Assembly: GCF_009900745.1 (NCBI RefSeq)
Contig: NZ_WXVU01000016.1
Coordinates: 62,001-126,000 of the forward strand
Direction of reading: 5' to 3'
Source of the DNA: Chryseobacterium sp. c4a
GTDB taxonomy: Bacteria > Bacteroidota > Bacteroidia > Flavobacteriales > Weeksellaceae
DNA length: 64,000 nucleotides
This document shows positions 35,529 through 43,484 of this stretch, piece after piece. Position 1 is the first letter of the stretch. Each line of letters opens with the position of its first letter. The translations under genes and the position numbers were made by a program. Below the pieces are notes generated by a model. That model saw only the letters and a program-made list of their open reading frames with translations, had not been told where the DNA came from and made no database searches.

Positions 35529-35966
35529 TTACTGTTTTTTAACATTAGTATTAATGATCTGCTGAAAAGCTTCAAGGATGTTATTCCAGTTTGTCTGATA
35601 ATTGGGAATAATCAGGCTGGCATCTGTTTTACTGCCTTCATTGGGTCCTTTTTTAATATTGATCGAAGTAGAGATATTATCGTACAATTTTTTACGATCC
35701 TCCTGTATTCTCCTGAAATTATTCTGAGAAAGAACCTGATCCAGTTTCTTTAGATCTTCACTTGAAATTTTAAAATCTTGTTTGTATTTTTTTCCCTGTC
35801 CTTCAAAAGAGTAATGTACATTATTTCCTTTGATCAGCAGATTTTCATATACAGGAGCAAAGCCACCACTTTTTGAATAACTGATATCGAAATCAGAATA
35901 TACTTTTTGGCTGTTGCACGAAACTAATACTATGATAGCGAATAAAATTCCGATTATTCTGTTCAT
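35529..35966 (-). CDS. Lipoprotein of unknown function
   Basis: 145 residues. Lipobox VLVSC (Cys17). The mature part has a DFDISYSKSGGFAPVYENLLI start and mixed alpha/beta character; no known domain recognised. It sits between the acyltransferase gene (15 bp) and mpl (6 bp) in an envelope-related run. Confidence 0.7.
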   Translation of the reverse strand: MNRIIGILFAIIVLVSCNSQKVYSDFDISYSKSGGFAPVYENLLIKGNNVHYSFEGQGKKYKQDFKISSEDLKKLDQVLSQNNFRRIQEDRKKLYDNISTSINIKKGPNEGSKTDASLIIPNYQTNWNNILEAFQQIINTNVKKQ

Positions 35967-35981
35967 AATTTTTAATTTACT

Positions 35982-36788
35982 TTAATTATTGGAGTCCTTT
36001 TGTTCTAATTTTTTAGCTTTAAGTTCTTCATCATAATTGTGTAATAGATTGAAGTCTTCCGTCTGCTCAATGGCAGTCATGATCTTCAATAAAATTTCCG
36101 GTGCTTTTTCATTATCATAATCGATATCCAGAGGAGCCTTAAATTCCATGGTAGGTTTTACACCGGTTACCTTTACACGGAGTCCTTTTTTATCAAAAGC
36201 TCTTCTGAACCCGTTTATTTTGATTGGAATAACAATAGGACGTTGGTTTTTTACGAGTTTAGCAGTACCTCTTCGTCCCTGGGCAAAGGCAGATGTTGTT
36301 CCTTGCGGGAATGTAGCTACCCAGCCATTATCCAAAGCTTTCATAATATTGTCTACTTCACTCATATCCACCATCCTGTTCACATTCTTTCCTTCTGCTC
36401 TCCAGGTTCTTTTTACAGTAACAGCTCCGGCAATTTTGAAAATTTTTGGAAGAATACCTTTATTCATGGTTTCTTCTGCTGCTACATAGTAGAAATCGAT
36501 CTTTGGATTCAACAGGTAGATCGGGTTTTTAATCGTATTTAAATACCCATTATTTACGGCGCAAAACGCATGATACATTGCAGCTACATCTGCAAAATAA
36601 GTTTGATGATTAGACACAAACAATACATTGGAATCCGGAAGATCCACAAGATGTTCTGTTCCGGTTATTTTTAACTTATTAAAGCCGTTGAATCTTCTGT
36701 ATGATACAACTCCTAAAATAAAAATAATAAACCTTTTTAAAAAATAAGGTGTTCCGAATGCATCGGTGAATATATTTTTTTTCGCCAT
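35982..36788 (-). CDS. 1-acyl-sn-glycerol-3-phosphate acyltransferase family protein
   Basis: 268 residues. The acyltransferase motifs are in order: NHQTYFAD (HxxxxD, near 60-67), then FPQGTTSA near 160 (in place of FPEGTRS) and IVIPIKINGF near 185. A hydrophobic N-terminal segment should hold it on the inner face of the membrane. It acylates a glycerolipid or amino-lipid; PlsC is the closest known role. Confidence 0.87.
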   Translation of the reverse strand: MAKKNIFTDAFGTPYFLKRFIIFILGVVSYRRFNGFNKLKITGTEHLVDLPDSNVLFVSNHQTYFADVAAMYHAFCAVNNGYLNTIKNPIYLLNPKIDFYYVAAEETMNKGILPKIFKIAGAVTVKRTWRAEGKNVNRMVDMSEVDNIMKALDNGWVATFPQGTTSAFAQGRRGTAKLVKNQRPIVIPIKINGFRRAFDKKGLRVKVTGVKPTMEFKAPLDIDYDNEKAPEILLKIMTAIEQTEDFNLLHNYDEELKAKKLEQKDSNN

Positions 36789-36815
36789 TTTTCAATTAAA
36801 CACGGTAGTGCAAAG

Positions 36816-37445
36816 TTACATTTTTTTCAACAACTGGCTGAATTCACTTAATATCATTGCTGTGGCACCCCAGATAATATATCCGTTGAAATTGATAACC
36901 GGAACCTCATTTCCGCCGGCACTTGGAAGCGCCATGATTTCAGGGGTATCAGACAGATTTAAAAAAGAAGTGATCGGAAATTCAATGGTTTCTACGGCTT
37001 CACTCTGCTGAAGAACGAAAAGAGGGTTCTTTTTAGTATATGAAATATAAGGATAGACATAGAAATTACTCGGTGGAATATAGATAGGAGACATTTCTCT
37101 GATAATTCTCACATAGTGCTTATCTATTCCAATTTCCTCGGAAGTTTCACGAACGGCAGTTTCTGCAAAATCCTGATCCATTTCTTCACGCTTTCCACCA
37201 GGCAATGAGATCTGTCCACTGTGTCGGTCGTGTTCATTGATGGTTCTTTGAATCAAAGGAAAATACCATTCGTTGTCCTTTAGATACAATACGATGTTGA
37301 CAGCTGCAAACTTGGGGTTTTTAGCCAATACTTCATCGTACGTAAAAACGGGACGAGACGGAGGAGAGAATACTCCATGGGCTGGTGCACCGGGAAGGTC
37401 TACGCTTTTTATTTTCCGTAATAAATCTTTTCCAAAATTTTCCAT
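36816..37445 (-). CDS. NUDIX hydrolase, CoA pyrophosphatase (NudL) type
   Basis: 209 residues. Nudix box region GGKREEMDQDFAETAVRE plus SEEIGI, preceded by the CoA-family signature RHSGQISLPGG. NudL-type enzymes split CoA and acyl-CoAs into 3',5'-ADP and phosphopantetheine. One extra residue lies within the box compared with MutT, as is usual for this branch. Ends 27 bp from the acyltransferase start, same strand. Confidence 0.88.
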   Translation of the reverse strand: MENFGKDLLRKIKSVDLPGAPAHGVFSPPSRPVFTYDEVLAKNPKFAAVNIVLYLKDNEWYFPLIQRTINEHDRHSGQISLPGGKREEMDQDFAETAVRETSEEIGIDKHYVRIIREMSPIYIPPSNFYVYPYISYTKKNPLFVLQQSEAVETIEFPITSFLNLSDTPEIMALPSAGGNEVPVINFNGYIIWGATAMILSEFSQLLKKM

Positions 37446-37808
37446 AGCTCAAATTTAACAATATATTCCTGAAGAAATAAAGGACTTAACATTAATTAAC
37501 CAATAGAAGCCGTCAATAGTCAATTTTGCTTCGCAAGTGAATGGTGAATGGTTGTTGTTTATTATTTTAACGGACAACCTTAATCAAACTTTAAACCTTG
37601 AACTTTAAATGTTAATAGTGAATGCTTGTTCTCTAAAATTGACAAGCGAAGCGAATTAACGATTCATCATTCACATCCAGTATACCGTATTTCTACGTAA
37701 CTGAAATCCGTGACCTGATCAATCCCAAAAACAATGACTTTAGGAATGGTAAACAGTGACTTTTAAAATTTACACTTTGATGGTGGTTTTTCACTTTGAT
37801 ATAGCGTA
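37446..37808. other. Intergenic region upstream of the curli operon
   Basis: About 400 bp between the NUDIX gene and csgA. The first part holds loosely repeated GTGAATGGTGAATGG / TTCATCATTCAC blocks and two GCTTCGC-type motifs in opposite orientation, resembling a worn inverted-repeat element. No reading frame. The last 100 bp hold the csgA control region. Confidence 0.5.
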
Positions 37809-37816
37809 TACCTTTG
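37773..37816 (+). promoter_or_regulatory. csgA promoter with upstream direct repeat
   Basis: A -7 box TACCTTTG (37809-37816) matches TAnnTTTG, 31 bp before the ATG. Upstream are two exact copies of CACTTTGAT (37773-37781 and 37792-37800) with a 19-bp period, suitable as a tandem activator site or as part of the -33 region. No canonical -33 TTTG falls at ideal spacing. Confidence 0.55.
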
Positions 37817-37847
37817 TCTCACTATTAACCAATTAATTTTTACTAAA

Positions 37848-38666
37848 ATGAAAAATTTACTTACAGGTGTGTTGACACTAATCGCCATGAGTTTCGGGTT
37901 TGCTCAAGCTAATATTGATGTAACTACCCAAACAGGAAACTTGAACGTTGCAACAGTAGACCAAACAGGTCTTGTGAACATTAATTCTTTGACACAGAAT
38001 GGTAATCGTAATACGGCAGATATTGATCAGGTAGGTATTTTTAATAGAAATACTGCAATAAGTACCGGAAATAGAAACTCCGTTGATGTGGATCAAATTG
38101 GTATTGGAAACGTAAATACCGTAACCCAAATAGGAAATAGAAATGATGCTTCAACATGGCAGCTTGGTCTGTTTAATTCGACTGAACAAACTCAGATCGG
38201 AAGACGAAATGATGCTTCTTCAATGCAAGTAGGTATAGGTAACTCAGTGGTTCAATATCAGGATGGAAGACGAAACGTAGCTTCAGCTGTTCAGTTAGGA
38301 AGTGGTAATGCCGCTTATCAGGTTCAGTTAGGAAGACGAAACGAAGCCAGTGGACTTCAGATAGGAGCTAACAACTTGCTTATTCAATATCAGGATGGTA
38401 ATGACAACAGTGCCAGTAATGTACAATTAGGTAGTAGTAATATTGCTGTTGCTGCTCAGGTTGGTAACGATAATACGAGTATGGGAGTACAAGTAGGAAG
38501 TGGAAACCAATTATATCAAGCACAATTAGGAAATTCTAATACAGCTATTGATCTTCAGATGGGTAATGGTAACTTCACTGGAGTAACTCAAACAGGTGAT
38601 GCTCATGTTCATCTTGGTACTCAGATTGGTAACGGAAACTCTATGATTGTGAATCAGTCAAATTAA
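37848..38666 (+). CDS. csgA: Major curlin subunit, CsgA-like amyloid protein
   Basis: 272 residues. A signal peptide ends at Gln20. From Thr27 to Val268 the protein is 22 back-to-back 11-residue units of the type xQxGxxNxxxx, with no insertions, then NQSN. Two units make one turn, so this predicts an 11-turn beta-solenoid, against five turns in E. coli CsgA. The conserved Gln and Asn ladders are the amyloid core of curli. First gene of the csg operon; followed by a terminator-like hairpin that would favour high csgA output. Confidence 0.93.
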   Translation: MKNLLTGVLTLIAMSFGFAQANIDVTTQTGNLNVATVDQTGLVNINSLTQNGNRNTADIDQVGIFNRNTAISTGNRNSVDVDQIGIGNVNTVTQIGNRNDASTWQLGLFNSTEQTQIGRRNDASSMQVGIGNSVVQYQDGRRNVASAVQLGSGNAAYQVQLGRRNEASGLQIGANNLLIQYQDGNDNSASNVQLGSSNIAVAAQVGNDNTSMGVQVGSGNQLYQAQLGNSNTAIDLQMGNGNFTGVTQTGDAHVHLGTQIGNGNSMIVNQSN

Positions 38667-38697
38667 GCCCTTTTAGATACTGTAATCTTTAAAGTAG

Positions 38698-38730
38698 AAG
38701 GAGAAGCTACAGGTTGGTTTCTCCTTTTTT
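38698..38730 (+). terminator. Hairpin/attenuator between csgA and the rest of the operon
   Basis: Stem AAGGAGAA / TTCTCCTT with a 17-base loop and a T6 tail, 30 bp after csgA. Confidence 0.7.
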
Positions 38731-38840
38731 GCTAAAAAGATGAAATATACCGGGAATTGATACTCCATATTGATGGCTGCCGGGTGTATTTTTTCCATTG
38801 ATGATGAATGTATCTTTAATTTAAATTAAACACGAATGTC

Positions 38841-39239
38841 ATGTTTACCTTGAGATGGAATATTTTAATTTTTTGTATGATAATACCATTGCATGCTCAG
38901 GAAATTGATTGGGATAAGGTCAACAGCAATACAATCCTCAATCTTGTCACCAAACAATCTACAGATCAGAATATCGGTTATTCCAATATCATTCAAATAG
39001 GTGATAATAATAATGCAGAACTTTCACTTAACAGCAGAACATATATTACGGTAAAGCAGCTCGGAGACTTTAATGCTCTTTATTTTATGAATTCATTTAC
39101 AGATAAGAGTACCAAAACTGCAATTACAGCCCAAGGAAATAATAATATTATTGATGTTATAGGGAGTAATAGCATTTCTGACGGAATTCAGATCAATGTG
39201 AAAGGTGATAATAAGACCATTTTCATGAGAAATTATTAA
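38841..39239 (+). CDS. Minor curlin-like protein (CsgB-like)
   Basis: 132 residues with a signal peptide (MFTLRWNILIFCMIIPLHAQ). The mature part has only scattered curlin-like units: IIQIGDNNNAEL, VKQLGDFNAL, AQGNNNIID and VKGDNKTI. In place of a regular solenoid it could nucleate or cap the CsgA fibre, as CsgB does. It lies between csgA and csgE, 7 bp from the latter. Confidence 0.7.
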   Translation: MFTLRWNILIFCMIIPLHAQEIDWDKVNSNTILNLVTKQSTDQNIGYSNIIQIGDNNNAELSLNSRTYITVKQLGDFNALYFMNSFTDKSTKTAITAQGNNNIIDVIGSNSISDGIQINVKGDNKTIFMRNY

Positions 39240-39246
39240 ATCATAA

Positions 39247-39981
39247 ATGATGAAATCCTTATCTATCCTGAGTTTAGTCACTTTTTTTGTCTTCCTGTCG
39301 ATATTGGGTTATGGGCAGGAGGATAAAAAAGTAACCGCAAGAATTGAAAGCAGTATGCTGGAAAATCAGATTAAAATGAAGGCGGTTATTGTGAATAATA
39401 CAGCTGTTTACAAAGAGTTGAATTATCTTTTGATATCGATAAAAAAAGGAAGCGGTGGAAATCTATCCAATAATCAGCAAAGTGGTAAGTTTTCTATCAA
39501 TCCGAATGAAGTGAAGGTGCTATCCGAAATCAGTGTAAATCTTGAAACCCAAGATGCCTTAAAGGCTTTCCTTTACGTACGAGACGAGCAATCTAAAGTT
39601 CTAGTGGCTAAAGACAGTCTTGAATTGAATAGTGATCTTTTTAAAAAGAAAACTGCCAAAATAGAAGACGATGCTGTTTATGAGCTAAGGGGGCTTACTA
39701 TAGACGAGACTAAAACCAAAGTAGGGAAAGACTTTTATGATATGTTTTATATTCAATACAGTCAGCTTCCGGACAAGAGCAGTAGTGCTATTACTATTTC
39801 TGAACTTCCTCTTCGCGGAACAAGCGGTCAGATCAATATCCAGATTGATGATAAAATCATTTACAGCTTTATGACCAACCCTGGAGAAGACTATTTACAA
39901 GAACAGCTGGCTTTTAGTTTAAAATATATCAAAGAATTTACAGCTAAGAAAAATCTTATAAAAAATGAATTTATCTACTAA
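39247..39981 (+). CDS. csgE: CsgE with an N-terminal CsgH-like domain
   Basis: 244 residues, about twice the length of E. coli CsgE. A signal peptide ends near residue 24. Residues 28-126 form a beta-rich domain with SGGNLSNNQQSGKFSI, a pattern like CsgH, the periplasmic anti-aggregation chaperone of alphaproteobacterial curli. Residues 146-240 match CsgE (GLTIDETKTKVGKDFYDMF, then IISFMTNPG-like capping region). CsgE caps the CsgG channel and guides subunits to it. The CsgH match is by pattern only. Confidence 0.85.
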   Translation: MMKSLSILSLVTFFVFLSILGYGQEDKKVTARIESSMLENQIKMKAVIVNNTAVYKELNYLLISIKKGSGGNLSNNQQSGKFSINPNEVKVLSEISVNLETQDALKAFLYVRDEQSKVLVAKDSLELNSDLFKKKTAKIEDDAVYELRGLTIDETKTKVGKDFYDMFYIQYSQLPDKSSSAITISELPLRGTSGQINIQIDDKIIYSFMTNPGEDYLQEQLAFSLKYIKEFTAKKNLIKNEFIY

Positions 39982-39992
39982 AAACGTCTGCT

Positions 39993-40403
39993 ATGAAAAC
40001 TTTTATTATTCTTTTAATTTTTGTTGCGGGCATTTTCTTAGGAAAATCACAACAACTTGTTTATAAGCCTATAAATCCAGCATTTGGAGGTGATACTTTT
40101 AATTACCAATGGCTTTTAAGCTCGGCGAATGCACAGAATCAGTTTGATCAAAAAAACGATTACAGCAATCTGCTTGATAAAGTAAATTCCCTTGACAGTT
40201 TTACTCAGAGTTTAAATAGACAAATCCTTAGTGAGCTTTCAAGAAAACTCTTTGATCAACAGTTTGGTGATGGAAAGATACAGCCGGGTAATTACCTTTT
40301 TGGGTCACTTTACCTACAGGTTACTAATACCAATCAGGGACTTTTGATTAATATTTTGGATACTAGTACAGGTGATCAGTCCGAGATCGTCATTCCAAAA
40401 TAA
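39993..40403 (+). CDS. csgF: Curli assembly protein CsgF
   Basis: 136 residues. After the signal peptide (MKTFIILLIFVAGIFLGKSQ) comes the CsgF mark QLVYKPINPAFGGDTFNYQWLLSSA, corresponding to the part that sits in the CsgG pore in E. coli, then a helix and a beta-hairpin C-terminal end (TGDQSEIVIPK). It holds the nucleator at the outer membrane. 11 bp after csgE and 26 bp before csgG. Confidence 0.92.
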   Translation: MKTFIILLIFVAGIFLGKSQQLVYKPINPAFGGDTFNYQWLLSSANAQNQFDQKNDYSNLLDKVNSLDSFTQSLNRQILSELSRKLFDQQFGDGKIQPGNYLFGSLYLQVTNTNQGLLINILDTSTGDQSEIVIPK

Positions 40404-40429
40404 AATAAAAATTTTAAAACAAACTTATC

Positions 40430-41794
40430 ATGAGAACTTACACTTACACCAGAATTTTTTTCTGTAGTTTTCTGCTATGTGTTTTGCAGGCTTGTAGTTC
40501 GATCTTTGGTTTACCCTCAGATCCTGAAAAGCCAACAATGGGAGAAATCACTTCTTCCACAGAGGAACTGAAAAAACTCCCTTTACCCAAAGAAAAAATA
40601 GTCATAGGGGTTTATAAATTCAGAGATCAGACTGGCCAGTACAAACCTTCTGAAAATGGAAACAACTGGAGCACTGCGGTTCCTCAGGGTACCACAACGA
40701 TTCTTATTAAAGCACTTGAAGATAGCCGTTGGTTTATCCCTATCGAAAGAGAAAACATAGCTAATCTGCTTAATGAAAGACAAATTATCCGATCTACCCG
40801 TCAGGAATATATAAAAGATGCGGATAAAACCTCTCAAGCACTTCCTCCACTTCTATACGCCGGAATTCTTCTGGAAGGAGGAGTTATTTCTTACGACAGC
40901 AATATTTTGACCGGAGGCCTTGGAGCCCGTTACTTCGGTATTGGCGCTTCTACACAATACCGACAAGATAGAATTACTATTTATCTGCGTGCTGTTTCTA
41001 CCCTCAATGGAGAAATTCTTAAAACGGTTTATACTTCTAAAACCATTCTCTCAACCAGCATTAATGGAAGCTTTTTCAGATATATAGATACAGAAAGACT
41101 TCTGGAGGCTGAGGTAGGCCTTACCCAAAACGAACCCGTTCAGTTGGCCGTAACCGAAGCTATTGAAAAGGCTGTAAAATCACTTGTCGTAGAAGGTATT
41201 CAGGATAAAATATGGGGGAAAGCAATTGATAGCACGGCAAACTATCAAGCATTAATCAATGAATACCGTAAAGAACAGGAGAATAATAACGGAAGGGTAA
41301 TTGGTAACAGATATCCCGAAAATTATAGACAAAAAGTTTCCGTATTTGCGAATGTAGAGGCTCAGAAGGTAAAAGATGACTATGTAAATCCTAAAATGAA
41401 TATCGGAGGAAAAGTAGGAATCAAATATTTCCTTACTCCAAACTTCAATGTTGAGGTAAATGGAAGCTATTTTACTCTTGAGAATGAGAATATAATAAAA
41501 AGGAATTTCTTCAGCCCTGAAGTTAACCTTGAATACCTGCTTTTCCCAAAATATAGATTCAGTCCATACATCTATGGCGGAGTAGGAGCTTTGTATTCTA
41601 AATATACTCCTCAATATAAAGGACAAGTTGGAGGCGGACTTGAATATATGATTAATCATAATTTTTCACTGAGAGCTTCTGCTCAATATGATCTTGGATT
41701 CAAAGATGATTGGGAAGGGCTTGTCAATGGAAAAAGGAAAGATCAGGCGTTGCGCTTTGCATTGGGAATCAATTTTTACCTTGGAAACAAATAA
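40430..41794 (+). CDS. csgG: Curli secretion channel CsgG with C-terminal beta-barrel extension
   Basis: 454 residues, against 277 for E. coli CsgG. Lipobox LQACS (Cys22). Residues about 35-270 carry CsgG hallmarks: AVPQGTTTILIKALEDSRWFIP split by the conserved ERENIANLLNERQIIR, then GGLGARYFGIGA. Residues about 300-454 add antiparallel strands of OmpA/OMP-type (MNIGGKVGIKYFLTPNFNVEVNGSYF ... RFALGINFYLG, each under 20 shown in full). The extra barrel is not in E. coli and may anchor or stabilise the pore. Confidence 0.9.
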   Translation: MRTYTYTRIFFCSFLLCVLQACSSIFGLPSDPEKPTMGEITSSTEELKKLPLPKEKIVIGVYKFRDQTGQYKPSENGNNWSTAVPQGTTTILIKALEDSRWFIPIERENIANLLNERQIIRSTRQEYIKDADKTSQALPPLLYAGILLEGGVISYDSNILTGGLGARYFGIGASTQYRQDRITIYLRAVSTLNGEILKTVYTSKTILSTSINGSFFRYIDTERLLEAEVGLTQNEPVQLAVTEAIEKAVKSLVVEGIQDKIWGKAIDSTANYQALINEYRKEQENNNGRVIGNRYPENYRQKVSVFANVEAQKVKDDYVNPKMNIGGKVGIKYFLTPNFNVEVNGSYFTLENENIIKRNFFSPEVNLEYLLFPKYRFSPYIYGGVGALYSKYTPQYKGQVGGGLEYMINHNFSLRASAQYDLGFKDDWEGLVNGKRKDQALRFALGINFYLGNK

Positions 41795-41805
41795 AAACAC
41801 GAATT

Positions 41806-43317
41806 ATGAAAACTTTAATCAAAATACTCAGCATATTCATCCTTACTTTTTGTCTGTTTTCATGTAATGAAGACCTTGTAGAACAGGCTCAAACAGGAAC
41901 TTTAAAAGGAAAAGTAGTAAAAAGAGGAAGCAATGTACCGCTTGCTAATGTAAAGATATTTACAACCCCTACAACCCAAACGGTTTTCAGTGGTGCGGAT
42001 GGCTCCTTTGAAATTACGGCAATGCCGGTAGGTAATTATTCTGTAAAAGCAGAACTTTCAGGATATATTACAAGCTTTCAGTCTGTCAACATGCAGAGTC
42101 AAAATCAGCTGGTAACAGTCGTATTTGAAATGAGTGATGATACCTCTCTGAACTCTCCGCCTACGACACCGCAGCTTTTAAGTCCGATAGATAACGCAGT
42201 TAATCAACCGTTAAGTGTTGAACTGACCTGGAGTGCAACTGATCCGGATACAGCAGATGTCTTAAAATATAGTTTAACAATTAAAAATAATCTTGACACT
42301 AATGTGATTCAGGTTAATGATTTGACAGCTAATCACTATACGCTTTCAAATCTGAAGTTTGGTGTAAGTTACTTCTGGCAGGTGTCTGTTTCGGACGGCA
42401 TTCACCAGCCAGTTTTAAGTCTGATCAGTAAATTTACGACCAATACGGTTCCATCCAACAGGTATCATTATGTAAGAAAGCTGAATGGTAATTTTGTGAT
42501 CATGTCAAGCGATGCACAAGGAAATAGTTTTCAGTTTACCGATTCTTCTTATAATAGCTGGAGACCAAGGATGAATAATAATGCAGGGCTTATTGCATTT
42601 CTTCGGACAGAAGGCGGAAGTACACATCTTTATACAGCAAATCCTGATGGTTCTAATCCTTTTAAAGTCACCACCGTATCGGTAGCAGGTTTCAATAATT
42701 ATGAAATGGATTTTGCCTGGAGTACCAATGGTAAGGAATTAATTTATTCAAATTTTAACAAACTATATAGGATTAATAAAGATGGCAGTGGACTATCTCT
42801 GGTGTATACAACTCCGGATGGCAGTATGATATCAGAATGTGACTGGAGCTATGATGGAAGTAAAATTGCCATCAAAACCAATGATTATAACGGTTATAAT
42901 ACAAAAATTTATGTCATAGATATGATGGGGAATATTCTGAAGACGATATTATCTGGGTCTGCAGGCGCGAGTGGAGGTCTTAATTTTTCAGTAGACGGAC
43001 AACTTCTTTTGTTTACTCATGATGTATCAGAGTATCAGGATGGAAGCGGAAATTATCGCCAGCTGGATTCCCATATATTTATTTATAATCTTACAGATAA
43101 TACTGTAAGTGATATTTCTTCAGCAAGCGAAAAAGCAATGGGAACCAATGATCTGGATCCGAGATTTTCGCCTAATAATGCACAGGTTATCTTTATGAAT
43201 ACCTCTAATGATAATATTTCTCAAAGAAATGTAATGGTTATAGACTTGAATAGTAACCTTACTGACCTTTCACGGGCTGCGCTTTTCAGTAATGCTGAAA
43301 TGCCAGATTATGAGTAA
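41806..43317 (+). CDS. Surface-type lipoprotein with CarboxypepD_reg, FnIII and beta-propeller regions
   Basis: 503 residues from ATG 41806; an upstream in-frame start inside csgG is unlikely as it hides the lipoprotein signal. Lipobox CLFSC (Cys20) then NEDLVE. Next come a carboxypeptidase-regulatory-like domain (GKVVKRGSNVPLANVKI, about 33-110), an FnIII-like domain (about 120-220) and a TolB/WD40-like propeller (repeats of FAWSTNGKELIYS, CDWSYDGSKIAIK, DPRFSPNNAQVIF). Encoded 11 bp after csgG, it probably belongs to the curli operon and may tether or organise fibres. Confidence 0.8.
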   Translation: MKTLIKILSIFILTFCLFSCNEDLVEQAQTGTLKGKVVKRGSNVPLANVKIFTTPTTQTVFSGADGSFEITAMPVGNYSVKAELSGYITSFQSVNMQSQNQLVTVVFEMSDDTSLNSPPTTPQLLSPIDNAVNQPLSVELTWSATDPDTADVLKYSLTIKNNLDTNVIQVNDLTANHYTLSNLKFGVSYFWQVSVSDGIHQPVLSLISKFTTNTVPSNRYHYVRKLNGNFVIMSSDAQGNSFQFTDSSYNSWRPRMNNNAGLIAFLRTEGGSTHLYTANPDGSNPFKVTTVSVAGFNNYEMDFAWSTNGKELIYSNFNKLYRINKDGSGLSLVYTTPDGSMISECDWSYDGSKIAIKTNDYNGYNTKIYVIDMMGNILKTILSGSAGASGGLNFSVDGQLLLFTHDVSEYQDGSGNYRQLDSHIFIYNLTDNTVSDISSASEKAMGTNDLDPRFSPNNAQVIFMNTSNDNISQRNVMVIDLNSNLTDLSRAALFSNAEMPDYE

Positions 43318-43349
43318 AGAAAAACAAAGAAAATGTAAGTTTTAAGGTA

Positions 43350-43389
43350 TAAAGATTCTGACCTTTTATCTTTGGTCAGAAATCTTTAT
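43350..43389 (+). terminator. Terminator of the curli operon
   Basis: Stem TAAAGATTCTGACC / GGTCAGAAATCTTTA with one bulge, 33 bp past the last operon gene. Confidence 0.75.
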
Positions 43390-43431
43390 ATCTCTTGTCT
43401 CATTATCATTCTAAGTTTAATGAATAGGTAC

Positions 43432-43465
43432 AAAAAATTCCGGGTTATATGATCCGGAATTTTTA
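43432..43465. terminator. Bidirectional terminator
   Basis: Stem AAAAATTCCGG / CCGGAATTTTT, 20 bp from the luxR stop; serves the minus-strand regulator gene and backs up the curli terminator. Confidence 0.85.
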
Positions 43466-43484
43466 TTATTTGATGGCTTCTATC

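Noticed and set aside
37848..38666. Regular repeats in csgA as a tandem DNA repeat or CRISPR-like array
   Set aside because: The 33-base periodicity follows the codons of curlin units; the DNA units differ at many positions and the frame is intact.
38841..39239. Calling the second curlin-like gene a definite csgB
   Set aside because: It has only scattered curlin motifs and no regular repeats, so I call it CsgB-like by position only.
41710..41805. Upstream in-frame start for the lipoprotein gene inside csgG
   Set aside because: It would add 32 residues before a clear lipoprotein signal peptide; the ATG at 41806, 11 bp after csgG, is the natural start.
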